From Oscillospiraceae bacterium (GTDB taxonomy: Bacteria > Bacillota > Clostridia > Oscillospirales > Acutalibacteraceae), in NCBI GenBank assembly GCA_902792905.1, contig CADBBH010000006.1:62001-126000 (forward strand): DNA of 64,000 bases. The letters are read 5' to 3'. Under the pieces are notes generated by a model. The model was not told where the DNA came from. It saw only the letters and a program-made list of their open reading frames with translations, and ran no database searches. Below, one piece after another: positions 29,872 through 39,072 of the stretch (positions within the stretch are counted from its first letter, which is position 1; every line of letters starts with the position of its first letter). The translations under genes and the position numbers were made by a program.

Positions 29872-31158
29872 TTAAATAATTCCTTCTTCGACGGCTTTTT
29901 CGCAGAGCTCCGCAAACAGCGAACAGCTCCAGCTGAACCAGGGACGTGTATATTTTTTCGGATTATCCGCCTTGAATCCCTCATGCATAAGATATGTGCC
30001 TGCGTCTGTTGTTTCAAGCATTTTCAGCAGTTCTCTGATTTCTTCCGGGTCATTGCTCGTCAGTCCCTGCATGGAGAGTGCAATATGCCAGATATATCCT
30101 TCGGGCGTGTGTGGGCTGCCGACGCCCCTTGCATATTTCCCCTCATAATAATACGGATTGTTTTTGCTTAAAATGAATTCGCGGGTATTCTTATAGATTT
30201 CATCGTCTGCCCTGCAGTATCCGAGATAAGGTGCCGAGAGCAGAGATGGAACATTCGCGTCATCATAGCAGAAATAATTGCCGTTGCCGTCAACTTCATT
30301 TGCGAATATCCGCTTGCCGTTATCTGCCATAACAACTGCATATCTGTTTATGCCGTCATGGATTTCACTTCTCAGCTTTCTTATTTTTTCGCTCAGCTCC
30401 GGCTCGCTTTCGATAATGCCGAGCATCTCATCAAGATGACCCAGTTCAACATACGCGAACATATTTGAGGCAACGAGATAACCGTATCTGCAGGAGTCGT
30501 CGCTCGGCCTGAATCCGGACCATGTCATGCCGGTATATGAAACTTCCCGCCCCAGACCGTTATTGGTAAGCGTGTCTTTTTCTTTTTTTGTGTTTCTGGT
30601 AAATCTGTATGGAGATCTCTCGATATGATTCTGCTCGGTTATCCATAAATCAACAGTGATTCTCGCCGTTTCAATGAAATCCTCATCGAGTATGCTTTTG
30701 TCCTTTGTGGCTTTATAATATAAGTATGCGAGGCGTATGGGATAGCAGAGTGAGTCTATCTCATATTTTCTCTCCCAGACTATCGGAAGATTGAGAGGAT
30801 AATCCTCAAATTCCCTGTGAGAATCCGGAGCTTTTTTGAATGCGTTTGCATAAGGGTCTATTTTAATATATTCCCGCTGCTTTCTGATTACCCCTCTGAT
30901 AATAGCCGCTGTCTCCTCATCCTCTGCCGCTGCCGGAATATAATTTGATACCTCGGCAGTCGAATCACGAAGCCACATCGCGGGAATATCGCCGGTCAGC
31001 ACGAATACGGAGCCGTCGTCGAGAAACTCGGCCGCCGTTTCAAGAGTATTCAGGCAGCATTTCTTATACATAATTGACAGTTTCTCGCTGTACCGGGCAA
31101 TTTCAGAAGCATATTTTTCGGTTCTTTTAAGCAGTTTTGACGGAACATTGATTGGCAT
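29872..31158 (-). CDS. GH125 exo-alpha-1,6-mannosidase
   Basis: Glycoside hydrolase family 125 enzymes (formerly DUF1237) remove alpha-1,6-mannose from N-glycan-like substrates by inversion and need no metal. From ATG 31158 (GAAGGA upstream) the protein has 428 residues. Family motifs are TGDIPAMWLRDST near residue 57, with a catalytic aspartate, a central LVASNMFAYVEL and SYTGMTWSGFRPSDD, and ARGVGSPHTPEGYIWHIALSM near the end. No signal peptide, so it is cytoplasmic. It is divergent from the DUF1846 gene. Confidence 0.93.
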   Translation of the reverse strand: MPINVPSKLLKRTEKYASEIARYSEKLSIMYKKCCLNTLETAAEFLDDGSVFVLTGDIPAMWLRDSTAEVSNYIPAAAEDEETAAIIRGVIRKQREYIKIDPYANAFKKAPDSHREFEDYPLNLPIVWERKYEIDSLCYPIRLAYLYYKATKDKSILDEDFIETARITVDLWITEQNHIERSPYRFTRNTKKEKDTLTNNGLGREVSYTGMTWSGFRPSDDSCRYGYLVASNMFAYVELGHLDEMLGIIESEPELSEKIRKLRSEIHDGINRYAVVMADNGKRIFANEVDGNGNYFCYDDANVPSLLSAPYLGYCRADDEIYKNTREFILSKNNPYYYEGKYARGVGSPHTPEGYIWHIALSMQGLTSNDPEEIRELLKMLETTDAGTYLMHEGFKADNPKKYTRPWFSWSCSLFAELCEKAVEEGII

Positions 31159-31180
31159 ATAATCACATCCTTCGCCGGCG

Positions 31181-31209
31181 ATTATACCATATATTGTGTT
31201 TTTTATCAA
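31181..31209 (-). promoter_or_regulatory. Promoter for the GH125 gene
   Basis: TTGATA and TATAAT with a 17-base spacer on the minus strand. Confidence 0.75.
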
Positions 31210-31226
31210 TATTTTTGATTTTTCTC

Positions 31227-31255
31227 TTGAAATGAAAATCTTAATGTTATATAAT
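31227..31255 (+). promoter_or_regulatory. Promoter for the DUF1846 gene
   Basis: TTGAAA and TATAAT with a 17-base spacer on the plus strand, 34 bases before ATG 31290. Confidence 0.8.
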
Positions 31256-31289
31256 TTCAAAGTAGTTTTTCACAGGGAGAGGGTACTGA

Positions 31290-32777
31290 ATGAATAAAAT
31301 CGGTTTTGACAACGCTGCTTATATCACGAAGCAGTCTGAGATGATTTCCAAGAGAATCGGCGAATTCGGCGGCAAGCTTTATCTCGAGCTCGGCGGCAAG
31401 CTGTTTGACGATATGCACGCCTCACGCGTACTTCCTGGCTTCGCTCCCGACAGTAAGCTCCAGATGCTCAAAAAGCTCGGCGATGCGGTTGAAATTGTAA
31501 TCGTTATCAATGCCGGTGATATTGAGAGCAATAAAATCCGCCGTGATCTCGGCATCACATACGATACCGATGTACTCCGCCTGATTGACGCTTACAGGGC
31601 TACCGGCCTCTATGTCGGCAGTGTTGTTCTGACTCAGTATAACGGTCAGCAGTCGGCTATTGCTTTCAGAAAAAAGCTCGAATCCCTGGGTGTAAAAGTA
31701 TTCATTCACTATCCCATTGACGGTTATCCCTATAATCTTCCCCTCATAGTCAGCGATGACGGTTTCGGCAAAAACGAATATATCGAAACAGAGAGACCGC
31801 TTATCGCAGTTACGGCTCCGGGTCCCGGGAGCGGCAAACTTGCCACCTGTCTTTCCCAGCTTTACCATGAGAACAAAAGGGGAGTCAAGGCCGGCTACGC
31901 GAAATTTGAGACCTTCCCGATATGGAATCTGCCTCTCAAGCATCCCGTGAATCTAGCTTATGAAGCTGCTACCGCCGACCTCAACGATGTCAATATGATT
32001 GACCCTTATCATCTTGAGGCATACGGCATCACCACGGTCAATTATAACCGCGATGTTGAGGCGTTCCCCGTTCTCAACGCGATTTTTGAAAAAATCAACG
32101 GCGTTTCCCCTTATAAATCCCCAACCGATATGGGCGTCAATATGGCGGGCTACTGCATCAGCGATGATGAGGTCTGCAAAGAGGCGTCGAAGGCGGAAAT
32201 CATCCGCAGATATTTTGCTGCTCTCTGCGATAAGAAGCAGGGCAGAGGTGAGCAGAGCGCGGTTGATAAAATCGATTCTCTCATGCATCAGGCAGGACTG
32301 AGCGTTGACGACAGAACCGTCGTAGCCGCCGCGCTGAGGAGAAGCGAAGAGACAGACAATCAGCCGGCAGTTGCGATTGAGCTTCACGACGGCAGAATCG
32401 TTACCGGCAAAACCTCCAACCTTCTCGGAGCTTCTTCAGCCGCCGTTCTCAACGCGGTTAAGGCACTTGCCGAACTGCCCGACGATCTGCTGATGATTGC
32501 TCCCTCGATTATTGAGCCGATTCAGCGTCTCAAAGTCAATATTCTTAAAAACCACAATCCGCGTCTGCACCTTGATGAAACACTGATTGCTCTTTCTATG
32601 AGCGCAAATACAAACCCTGTCGCAAATAAAGCGCTCAGTCAGATAGACAGAGTCAAGGGCTGCGAAGCGCATTCGACCGTAATTCTCTCTCAGGTTGACC
32701 TCGATGTATTCCGTAAACTCGGAATCAATATCACCTGTGAGCCCGTTTATCAGACCAAGAAACTCTATCATAAATGA
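31290..32777 (+). CDS. DUF1846 protein
   Basis: A 495-residue cytoplasmic protein of the DUF1846 family, which has a solved fold but no established function. Full length and family hallmarks are visible: the N-terminal GFDNAAYITKQSEMI and RIGEFGGKLYLELGGKLFDD, the nucleotide-binding-like TAPGPGSGKLATCLSQLYHE, and the C-terminal LNAVKALAELPDDLLMIAPSIIEPIQ-type segment (~410-440). The PGSGK loop suggests phosphate binding. It overlaps the next gene (ATGA), so the two should be co-translated; a joint role in glycan breakdown is inferred from this alone. Confidence 0.92.
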   Translation: MNKIGFDNAAYITKQSEMISKRIGEFGGKLYLELGGKLFDDMHASRVLPGFAPDSKLQMLKKLGDAVEIVIVINAGDIESNKIRRDLGITYDTDVLRLIDAYRATGLYVGSVVLTQYNGQQSAIAFRKKLESLGVKVFIHYPIDGYPYNLPLIVSDDGFGKNEYIETERPLIAVTAPGPGSGKLATCLSQLYHENKRGVKAGYAKFETFPIWNLPLKHPVNLAYEAATADLNDVNMIDPYHLEAYGITTVNYNRDVEAFPVLNAIFEKINGVSPYKSPTDMGVNMAGYCISDDEVCKEASKAEIIRRYFAALCDKKQGRGEQSAVDKIDSLMHQAGLSVDDRTVVAAALRRSEETDNQPAVAIELHDGRIVTGKTSNLLGASSAAVLNAVKALAELPDDLLMIAPSIIEPIQRLKVNILKNHNPRLHLDETLIALSMSANTNPVANKALSQIDRVKGCEAHSTVILSQVDLDVFRKLGINITCEPVYQTKKLYHK

Positions 32778-34975
32778 GTGATTATATGGCTGAATTCAAA
32801 AAAATCAGAATCAGAAATACTGCTCCGTCCTCTGCTTTTGCGGCGGAGCATTTTTGCATTGAACTCAATAAACGCATTGACGGTATCGCGAAAATAACAG
32901 AATCTGATGATGCGGATATTGTTTTCGTATCCGACGGCAGTCTTTCAAAAGATGATTACAATATTGTAATTAGCGGCACCGGATATTTGTTCCGGGCTGC
33001 TTCGGTACGCGCGTTTTATTATGCTGTCGGCAGATTTCTGAGAAAAGCCGTAGAAGCAAACGGCTCACTCGCTCTTATCTGCGATATTTCGGGCGAATAT
33101 CATCCCGATAAATCAATCAGAGGCCACCAGCTCGGTTACCGTACGACTCCGAATACCTATGATGCCTGGTCGCTTGATGAATACGAGCGCTATTATCTTG
33201 ATTTGATGTATTTCGGCGTGAATACAATTGAGCATATTCCTCTCGACGATGAGCATTCATCCGGAAACGCCCTTATGAGATATAAGGGTAATGAACTTCT
33301 GATTGAGTCATCTGAAGTCCTTGACAGATATGACCTTGATCTTTCTCTCTGGCATCCGAATTATACGGATGAAACAGATGAATCCGCCTGTAAAAAGAGA
33401 AAGAAACTCTATTCCCGCCTGAAACGCCTTGATTATCTGTTTATACCGGGCGGAGATCCGGGAAGCCTTCCCGCCGATGTATTTGTGAAACGGTGCAGAG
33501 AGATATCAAAAGCCCTCAAAGCCGTTCATCCCGAAGCAAAGCTTTATCCGTCCGCTCAGGCGCCGCATGAATACGACAACTGGGGAGAGGAATTTATAAA
33601 AGCCATTGACTTGGATTCGGATGGAATTGACGGAATTATTTACGGCCCGAATCACGCCTTTCTGATTGACGAACTTTCTGAAAAACTCGGCGGCAGATTT
33701 CCGTTGAGATTCTACCCGGATATTACTCATAATGTCCGTTGCGAGTATCCGGTTCATTATGATAAAAATGACTGGCATTATGCGCTCGCGACCTGTCTCG
33801 GCCGCGAATGCACAAACCCGCGGCCGCACGAATACTTTAAGCTTTATAAAGAAATCGAAAAGTATTTTATTGGGTCGGTAAGTTATTCCGAAGGTATAAC
33901 CGACGATGTCAATAAGTTTCTCTGGTCAGCCCTCGATTATGATTCAGGCATCTCCGCCGAAGAAGCGGTGTCCGATTATGCCCGAACATTCTTTTTCGGC
34001 GCGGATACGGAAAAAATAACAGAGCTGATTTTCGGCCTTGAGGAAAACTGGCAGGGCAATCCCGCTGTAAACAACAGCATAGAAAAATGCCTTTCGCTCA
34101 GCGAGAGCCTTCTTCGCGATTATCCTTTCCTCGCATATAACTGGCGCTTTAATCAGCTCTATCTCAGAGCAGCTTGCGACAAGCTTATAAAGCTGAGATT
34201 CGTTTTTGAAAACGATCTCATCGATAGGGCGAAAACCGAACTGGTAAACGGCAGATTTTCGGAAGCGGCGGATATTCTGAAGACCGATTTCACAGAAGAA
34301 TACCGTAATTTGCGCCGGCTGATTGATATCCTCGCCGATATGCTGTTTATCCAGATCGGTTACCAGAGCGATACCGAGCGTTATCTTGCCGACAATCCCG
34401 AAAGGGGAGCAATCCTCGATACAATTGATCTGCCGGTTACAGACAGGGCGTTTCTGATTACAAAGGCAAGTAAAACCGCGACTGTCGAAGAGCTGCTCGA
34501 ATACTTCAATATCAACAGCGTTGATGCCGGCGAGTATTATTTTTCCGTTGCTCTGAATAACGTCACCGACGTACAGACGGGCGAACCGTATTTCAATTTT
34601 CAGGGCGATCGGCCGAAAATTAATGACGGCACTCTGAGAACCGCGCTTTTCAACGTGTTCGATAATTTTGTGTATTCCCACATAATTACGGGGCTTAACT
34701 CCGGGTGTGACTATACCCTGCGTGTAACTTATCTTGACAAAAGAGATCTAGAGGTCGATTCACATCGAATTACCGTCAACGGGAATACTGTTTACTGCGG
34801 TGTGCAGTTCGGTGAGATTGATGAGGAATATACCCGCAAATTCTGCCGCGAGGGGTTCGTTACGGCAAAATATACAATTCCTGCCGGATATATAAACAGC
34901 GGCGAAAATATTCTTGAATTCTCCGAACCGCGTATGGGAATAATGTTTGCGGAGTATTCAATGAAAAAGCAATAA
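32774..34975 (+). CDS. Putative glycoside hydrolase, unassigned family
   Basis: A 733-residue protein built like a GH20- or GH84-type glycosidase but not matching a CAZy family I can name. Residues ~5-95 resemble the alpha/beta pre-domain of hexosaminidases. A TIM-barrel region follows (SIRGHQLGYRTTPNTYDAW, LMYFGVNTIEHIPLDDEH, YLFIPGGDPGSLP, GIDGIIYGPNH, FYPDITHNVRCEYPV). A helical region and a C-terminal beta-sandwich (~580-733) resemble a carbohydrate-binding fold. Acidic residues in the barrel are candidates for catalysis. No signal peptide. The start may be ATG 32774 or 32786. It follows the DUF1846 gene by overlap. Confidence 0.82.
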   Translation: MSDYMAEFKKIRIRNTAPSSAFAAEHFCIELNKRIDGIAKITESDDADIVFVSDGSLSKDDYNIVISGTGYLFRAASVRAFYYAVGRFLRKAVEANGSLALICDISGEYHPDKSIRGHQLGYRTTPNTYDAWSLDEYERYYLDLMYFGVNTIEHIPLDDEHSSGNALMRYKGNELLIESSEVLDRYDLDLSLWHPNYTDETDESACKKRKKLYSRLKRLDYLFIPGGDPGSLPADVFVKRCREISKALKAVHPEAKLYPSAQAPHEYDNWGEEFIKAIDLDSDGIDGIIYGPNHAFLIDELSEKLGGRFPLRFYPDITHNVRCEYPVHYDKNDWHYALATCLGRECTNPRPHEYFKLYKEIEKYFIGSVSYSEGITDDVNKFLWSALDYDSGISAEEAVSDYARTFFFGADTEKITELIFGLEENWQGNPAVNNSIEKCLSLSESLLRDYPFLAYNWRFNQLYLRAACDKLIKLRFVFENDLIDRAKTELVNGRFSEAADILKTDFTEEYRNLRRLIDILADMLFIQIGYQSDTERYLADNPERGAILDTIDLPVTDRAFLITKASKTATVEELLEYFNINSVDAGEYYFSVALNNVTDVQTGEPYFNFQGDRPKINDGTLRTALFNVFDNFVYSHIITGLNSGCDYTLRVTYLDKRDLEVDSHRITVNGNTVYCGVQFGEIDEEYTRKFCREGFVTAKYTIPAGYINSGENILEFSEPRMGIMFAEYSMKKQ

Positions 34976-35001
34976 TTTACTACATATAATAATGAAAAAT
35001 A

Positions 35002-35030
35002 GGGGTAGTCATCACGACTATCCCCACTTT
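35002..35030 (+). terminator. Terminator after the putative glycosidase
   Basis: GGGGTAGTC and GACTATCCCC form a 9-bp stem with one bulged T and an ATCAC loop, followed by ACTTTATTT. Confidence 0.75.
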
Positions 35031-35061
35031 ATTTGTTTATAAAATCTCGTTAATATAGAAG

Positions 35062-35102
35062 AAAAAACCGAACACTTTGCCTGATTGCAATACTGTGTTC
35101 GG
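35062..35102 (-). terminator. Terminator after tRNA-Gln
   Basis: On the minus strand CCGAACAC and GTGTTCGG form an 8-bp stem followed by TTTTTTC. The loop is about 19 bases. Confidence 0.8.
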
Positions 35103-35114
35103 ATTATTCTTTAT

Positions 35115-35188
35115 TGGCTGGGGAATAGGGATTCGAACCCCAACAGGCAGAGTCAGAGTCTGCAGTGCTACCATTACACAATTCCCCA
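35115..35188 (-). tRNA. tRNA-Gln(CTG)
   Basis: A cloverleaf on the minus strand with acceptor TGGGGAA/TTCCCCA, anticodon stem GCAGA/TCTGC, loop CTCTGAC (anticodon CTG), T arm TTGGGGTTCGAATCCCTA region, and an encoded GCCA end. It has its own promoter and terminator. Confidence 0.95.
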
Positions 35189-35211
35189 ATATTTGCGGGC
35201 TACGAAAATAT

Positions 35212-35239
35212 ATTATACACATATTTTGAGATTTGTCAA
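35212..35239 (-). promoter_or_regulatory. Promoter for tRNA-Gln
   Basis: TTGACA and TATAAT with a 16-base spacer on the minus strand, 24 bases before the tRNA. Confidence 0.82.
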
Positions 35240-35291
35240 CATAAAATTTAAAAATAGGGATAATATAATAACTATTGGAGATTTCTTGCTT

Positions 35292-35759
35292 TCAATACTT
35301 TCTCAGACTCAGAGGATTCACGATTATTCCTTGCTCCGTGATGTCGGCAAGGGCGTATTCATAATTGTTTATACTGCCGGGATTTAGAATATATGTTCCT
35401 TCAAAGTAGCTCTCATACTGCTCGTGTGTGTGTCCGAACAGTATCAGCGATGCCCCCGCCTTCTGCCCCTGCATAATCAGCTCGTCAGTGCCGTATTTCA
35501 CAAACTGCCTGTGCCCGTGTGTGCAGAAAACGATTCTGTCGTTGATTCTCAGAAGTTCTACGGGATTCAGCAGCGAGCCGAAGTCGCAGTTGCCGCAGAC
35601 CATTGTCAGCGGTCTGCCGGCGAGTTCTTCGCCAACGTTGTCAAAATCTCTCTCGCCGTCTCCGAGAAAGACGATTCTGTCGGCGTCCCTGTGCTTGATC
35701 AGCGCGGTTCTTATATTATAAACATTTCCGTGCGAGTCTGATAAAATAAGCAGTTTCAT
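35292..35759 (-). CDS. YfcE/MJ0936-family metallophosphodiesterase
   Basis: A 155-residue two-metal phosphodiesterase. All metal-site motifs are present: SDSHGN (residues 7-12), FLGDGERD, GNCDF, the histidine in CTHGH, and FGHTHE. Members hydrolyse simple phosphodiesters and sometimes nucleotides; the natural substrate is unknown. Length is typical. Its start follows the stop of the VTT-nucleoside hydrolase gene by three bases, so both are probably one operon concerned with nucleotide or nucleoside breakdown. Confidence 0.92.
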   Translation of the reverse strand: MKLLILSDSHGNVYNIRTALIKHRDADRIVFLGDGERDFDNVGEELAGRPLTMVCGNCDFGSLLNPVELLRINDRIVFCTHGHRQFVKYGTDELIMQGQKAGASLILFGHTHEQYESYFEGTYILNPGSINNYEYALADITEQGIIVNPLSLRKY

Positions 35760-35762
35760 GGC

Positions 35763-37352
35763 TTACCTTTTCCCGGGAGACTTTCTCAGTATATCGTTGA
35801 GATAATCTGCGATAAGATCCGGGTCGGCCTCTCTGATTAAATAATATCTGTTTGAATACTTGTTCTTTTTGGCTTTGATCCCGCCGTTCATATCGGTTTT
35901 GATATCAACGGGCTTCGAGAGTGAATAAAACGAGGTGTTGCCCTCAAATGCGTATTGAACCGCGGTCAAATCAAAGGAATTATTGAGATAAGGCGCTTTT
36001 CCGCCGCAGTGTTCTTTATATGCAAGATAAACGGGGTTTTCTTTCTGCTCTTCGTCAAAACCTGTTTTTATTCTGTTCCCGACCTCATATCCGCTGAATA
36101 TCATCGTATTTCTGAAATTTTCAATCACAGATGCGAAGGCGAGCGGGTCGGAAACGATATTGAACTCTTCGCCGTCGGGGAATTTACCTGCCATTGAAAT
36201 GATTGCCTCCACCTTTTTGTTGAATAAAAGAGTGTTTTTTCCGAGTGTCTCGGCGACATTTGACAGCGTGCCCGCCGTGATAATTACAACCGATTTGTCA
36301 GGCGCATCTTTAAGAATATCAAGATAGACATCGAGTGCGCTGTCGGCATGACAGGCACTGTTTTCGTATTTGCAGAATTTCTTTACTACCGGCTTGTTGT
36401 ATTTATCGTGGCCGGGCAGAATCTCTTTGCCTTCGTGCTGACCCACTCTTACGTCTTCATATCCGTAGTATTCACAAATTGCCCTTATGCAGCCGTTCGC
36501 GTATGGATTTGAGATGCAGTTGCACACTGCCGCGAGGTTTATACCGTATTTCCCTATGAACTGCAAAAGAATTGCCAGCGCGCCGGCGTCATCGCAGTCG
36601 GGGCCCATATCGGTATCGAATATGACCGTTCTTTTTTCTTCGCAGAGGGGAGTGTAAGGCCCTCTCGCGCTGTTTTCCTCGCTCCGCGCGGCTTTCACTG
36701 CATAGCTGACAGTCCACGCAATCAGGAGCATAATCAGGAGTATCGCCGCACCGGGAAGAAGATATTTATAAGGGATAATTTTATATATCTCATATCCGAG
36801 CAGAGTGTAGAGGATAATTCTCGGCGAGAGACCGAGCAGAGACAGTCCCATATATTTGAGAAACGGAGTTCTCACAGAGCCGAGAAAAACCGAGTTGAGG
36901 TCGATCGGGAAAACCGCGAGACGGGTTATGATAATGCCCGCATTTTCATATTTATCATACAGATTGAGAATCTTATCGCCGTGCTTGCTTTCGCGGATTT
37001 TTTTCTTAACGTAGTTACCGCCCAGAATTACGCCGAGCAGATAAGATATGCATAGCTCCAGAATAATGCCGGCAAAATTAATCATCAGCGCTTTCGGCGC
37101 GCTCATAGCCATTCCGACGGTGATATAGAGCAGAGAGGCGGGTATGACGAAGGTAACGCCTTTTATCATATATACTCCGAGTATGGAAACTGCGGCAATT
37201 AAAAATGACGAAGCGTTATCTATAATACTTTTGACATCAATGTTTCTTAAATCATTATATTTCCATATTATTACTGCAGTGATTCCGACAGTAATCAGTA
37301 TCCTGACTGCAAGGAAAAAGCTGCTGCGCAGTTTTATTGCTGACTTTTTCAT
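35763..37352 (-). CDS. Membrane VTT-domain / nucleoside hydrolase fusion protein
   Basis: A 529-residue two-part protein. Residues ~10-220 hold five to seven membrane segments of the VTT/TVP38 (SNARE-associated, DedA-like) fold, with the family segments FVIPASLLYITVGMAMS, GVILGG, and FPIDLNSVFLGSVRTPFLKYMG. Residues ~242-510 are an inosine-uridine nucleoside hydrolase-like domain starting with the Ca2+-binding motif IFDTDMGPDCDDAGALAIL, followed by VIITAGTLSNVAETL. The basic residues after the last helix (~220-230) put the enzyme domain inside. GGGAGG precedes the ATG. The fusion is continuous in one frame and I know of no described example. Role unknown; salvage or sensing at the membrane is a guess. 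Confidence 0.88.
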   Translation of the reverse strand: MKKSAIKLRSSFFLAVRILITVGITAVIIWKYNDLRNIDVKSIIDNASSFLIAAVSILGVYMIKGVTFVIPASLLYITVGMAMSAPKALMINFAGIILELCISYLLGVILGGNYVKKKIRESKHGDKILNLYDKYENAGIIITRLAVFPIDLNSVFLGSVRTPFLKYMGLSLLGLSPRIILYTLLGYEIYKIIPYKYLLPGAAILLIMLLIAWTVSYAVKAARSEENSARGPYTPLCEEKRTVIFDTDMGPDCDDAGALAILLQFIGKYGINLAAVCNCISNPYANGCIRAICEYYGYEDVRVGQHEGKEILPGHDKYNKPVVKKFCKYENSACHADSALDVYLDILKDAPDKSVVIITAGTLSNVAETLGKNTLLFNKKVEAIISMAGKFPDGEEFNIVSDPLAFASVIENFRNTMIFSGYEVGNRIKTGFDEEQKENPVYLAYKEHCGGKAPYLNNSFDLTAVQYAFEGNTSFYSLSKPVDIKTDMNGGIKAKKNKYSNRYYLIREADPDLIADYLNDILRKSPGKR

Positions 37353-37483
37353 ACCGTACCTCCCGTAAAATCCACGTCAATAATAATACATTATATATTG
37401 TAAATAATCAAGAAAATACTTGCAAAATTTAAAATTTATGTTATATTATAGAATGAATATTCTGAAGAAAGGGGGTAACGGAC

Positions 37484-38902
37484 CTGATTACTCTGAAAGA
37501 GAAGTTTCAGCGCTTTGTTGCTGGTGTGACCTTCAACCGCGCTTATAAATATATTAAAAAAGATCCTGCGGGCAACATAGTCAAGCTCATCGACCTCGGT
37601 CAGAAGTTAATGGGTTCGAATTTCCCCGTAAAGAATTATGACGCGTTCAGGAACGCCGTGCGTGATCCGTCAAATGTCTGGAACAGATTCGCGATGTCCA
37701 TCATCAATGAATGCGACGGTGAGTATATTAAAAAGATGCTGCTCGCACTCGGCATCGGCGCCGGTATAAACGGCACGAAGGCTGTTCGCAAAAACCGCGA
37801 GAAGTATCATTGCAACATTCCGTTCCTTATTCTGTTTGACCCGACCAGTGCCTGCAATATGAAGTGCAAGGGCTGCTGGTCCGCGGAATACGGTCATAAA
37901 TCAAATCTCACTCTTGACGAAATGAGAAGTATCGTCAGCCAGGGTACAGCTCTCGGCACACACGTCTATATGCTTACCGGCGGCGAGCCTCTCGTTCGCA
38001 AGGATGATATTATCACTCTCTGCAGAGAGAATCCCAACTGTATGTTCCTCTGCTATACAAACGCAACTCTTATTGACGAGGCGTTTTGCCTTGAAATGAA
38101 GAAACTCGGCAATCTGACCGTAGCAGTTAGTATTGAAGGCAACGAGCAGAGCAATGACCTGCGAAGAGGCGAGGGCGCTTATAAAAAGAGCATTCAGGCA
38201 ATGGAGCTCCTGCATAAAAACGGCCTTATTTTCGGTATATCCGTCTGTTATACAAGTCAGAATTTACCCTTTGTAACAAGTGATGAATTCACTGATTTGA
38301 TGGTTGAAAAGGGTGCAAGGTTTGCCTTCTATTTCAATTATATGCCTGTCGGTAAAGGCGCGGATGTCAGCCTGCTCCCGAAACCCGACCAGCGCGCATT
38401 TATGTATAACTGGCTGAAAGAGGTCAGGAATACCAAGACCGGAAAGCCGCTCTTCTTTATGGACTTCCAGGATGATGCCGAGTATGTCGGCGGATGCATT
38501 GCCGGCGGCAGGAATTATTTCCACATCAATTCCGAAGGCGATATGGAGCCCTGCGTATTCATCCATTTTTCCGATTCGAATATCAGGAAGAATACTCTGC
38601 TTGAAGGTCTTCAGAATCCGCTGTTTATGGCTTATTATCATAATCAGCCGTTCAATGACAATCAGCTCAGGCCCTGTCCGATGCTTGAGAATCCCGAGTA
38701 TCTCAGGAAGATTATTGCTGAAACCAAGGCGGAGTCAACTGATCTCATCGAGAAGGAGTCCGCTGAGGAGCTGACCGCAAAGACAGAGAAATTCGCCGAG
38801 GAATGGGCGCCGGTTGCAGATAAACTCTGGAAGGAGAACAAGCACCCGAATCCCAAAACTCAGTATTATCGCGATACCGATGATGCAAAGAGCTCTAAAT
38901 AG
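37484..38902 (+). CDS. Radical SAM protein with SPASM-like C-terminus
   Basis: A radical SAM enzyme with the cluster motif CNMKCKGCW (CxxxCxxC) and MLTGGEPLVR. The C-terminal part has further cysteines (GGCIAGG, EPCVFIHFS, RPCPML), as in SPASM/Twitch proteins that hold auxiliary Fe-S clusters. The conventional start is GTG 37526 without SD. The frame continues upstream as ITLKEKFQRFVAG, a typical N-terminus of this family, and GGGGG lies eight bases before a CTG at 37484, so I choose CTG (472 residues). Upstream of that is a TGA stop. Substrate unknown. Confidence 0.85.
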   Translation: MITLKEKFQRFVAGVTFNRAYKYIKKDPAGNIVKLIDLGQKLMGSNFPVKNYDAFRNAVRDPSNVWNRFAMSIINECDGEYIKKMLLALGIGAGINGTKAVRKNREKYHCNIPFLILFDPTSACNMKCKGCWSAEYGHKSNLTLDEMRSIVSQGTALGTHVYMLTGGEPLVRKDDIITLCRENPNCMFLCYTNATLIDEAFCLEMKKLGNLTVAVSIEGNEQSNDLRRGEGAYKKSIQAMELLHKNGLIFGISVCYTSQNLPFVTSDEFTDLMVEKGARFAFYFNYMPVGKGADVSLLPKPDQRAFMYNWLKEVRNTKTGKPLFFMDFQDDAEYVGGCIAGGRNYFHINSEGDMEPCVFIHFSDSNIRKNTLLEGLQNPLFMAYYHNQPFNDNQLRPCPMLENPEYLRKIIAETKAESTDLIEKESAEELTAKTEKFAEEWAPVADKLWKENKHPNPKTQYYRDTDDAKSSK

Positions 38903-38929
38903 ATTATATTTATTGATTACTAATTACTA

Positions 38930-39018
38930 ATTGAATATACGGGGTGCTGGCTTACTGCCGGCTGAGATTATACCCATAAACCTGATCCCGATAATGCGGG
39001 CGTAGGAATAATTCGGTC
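38930..39018 (+). promoter_or_regulatory. TPP riboswitch (THI box)
   Basis: The conserved elements of the thiamine pyrophosphate aptamer are present: GGGGTGC, CTGAGATTATACCC, AACCTGATC and ATAATGCGGGCGTAGGAA. A closing P1 stem is possible from GAAT and ATTC. It controls the following four-gene thiamine transport operon. Confidence 0.96.
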
Positions 39019-39024
39019 TATAAT

Positions 39025-39048
39025 ACCCCATACAGATTTGTATGGGGT
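39025..39048 (+). terminator. Riboswitch expression-platform hairpin
   Basis: ACCCCATAC and GTATGGGGT form a 9-bp stem with a 6-base loop, followed by TATATTTATT and then AAGGAG. It fits a TPP-dependent terminator, although the T-run is interrupted. Confidence 0.75.
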
Positions 39049-39072
39049 TATATTTATTAAGGAGAATGTATT

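Noticed and set aside
33944-34681. 245-residue antisense ORF in the putative glycosidase
   Set aside because: It is a by-product of sense codon use, without SD or family features.
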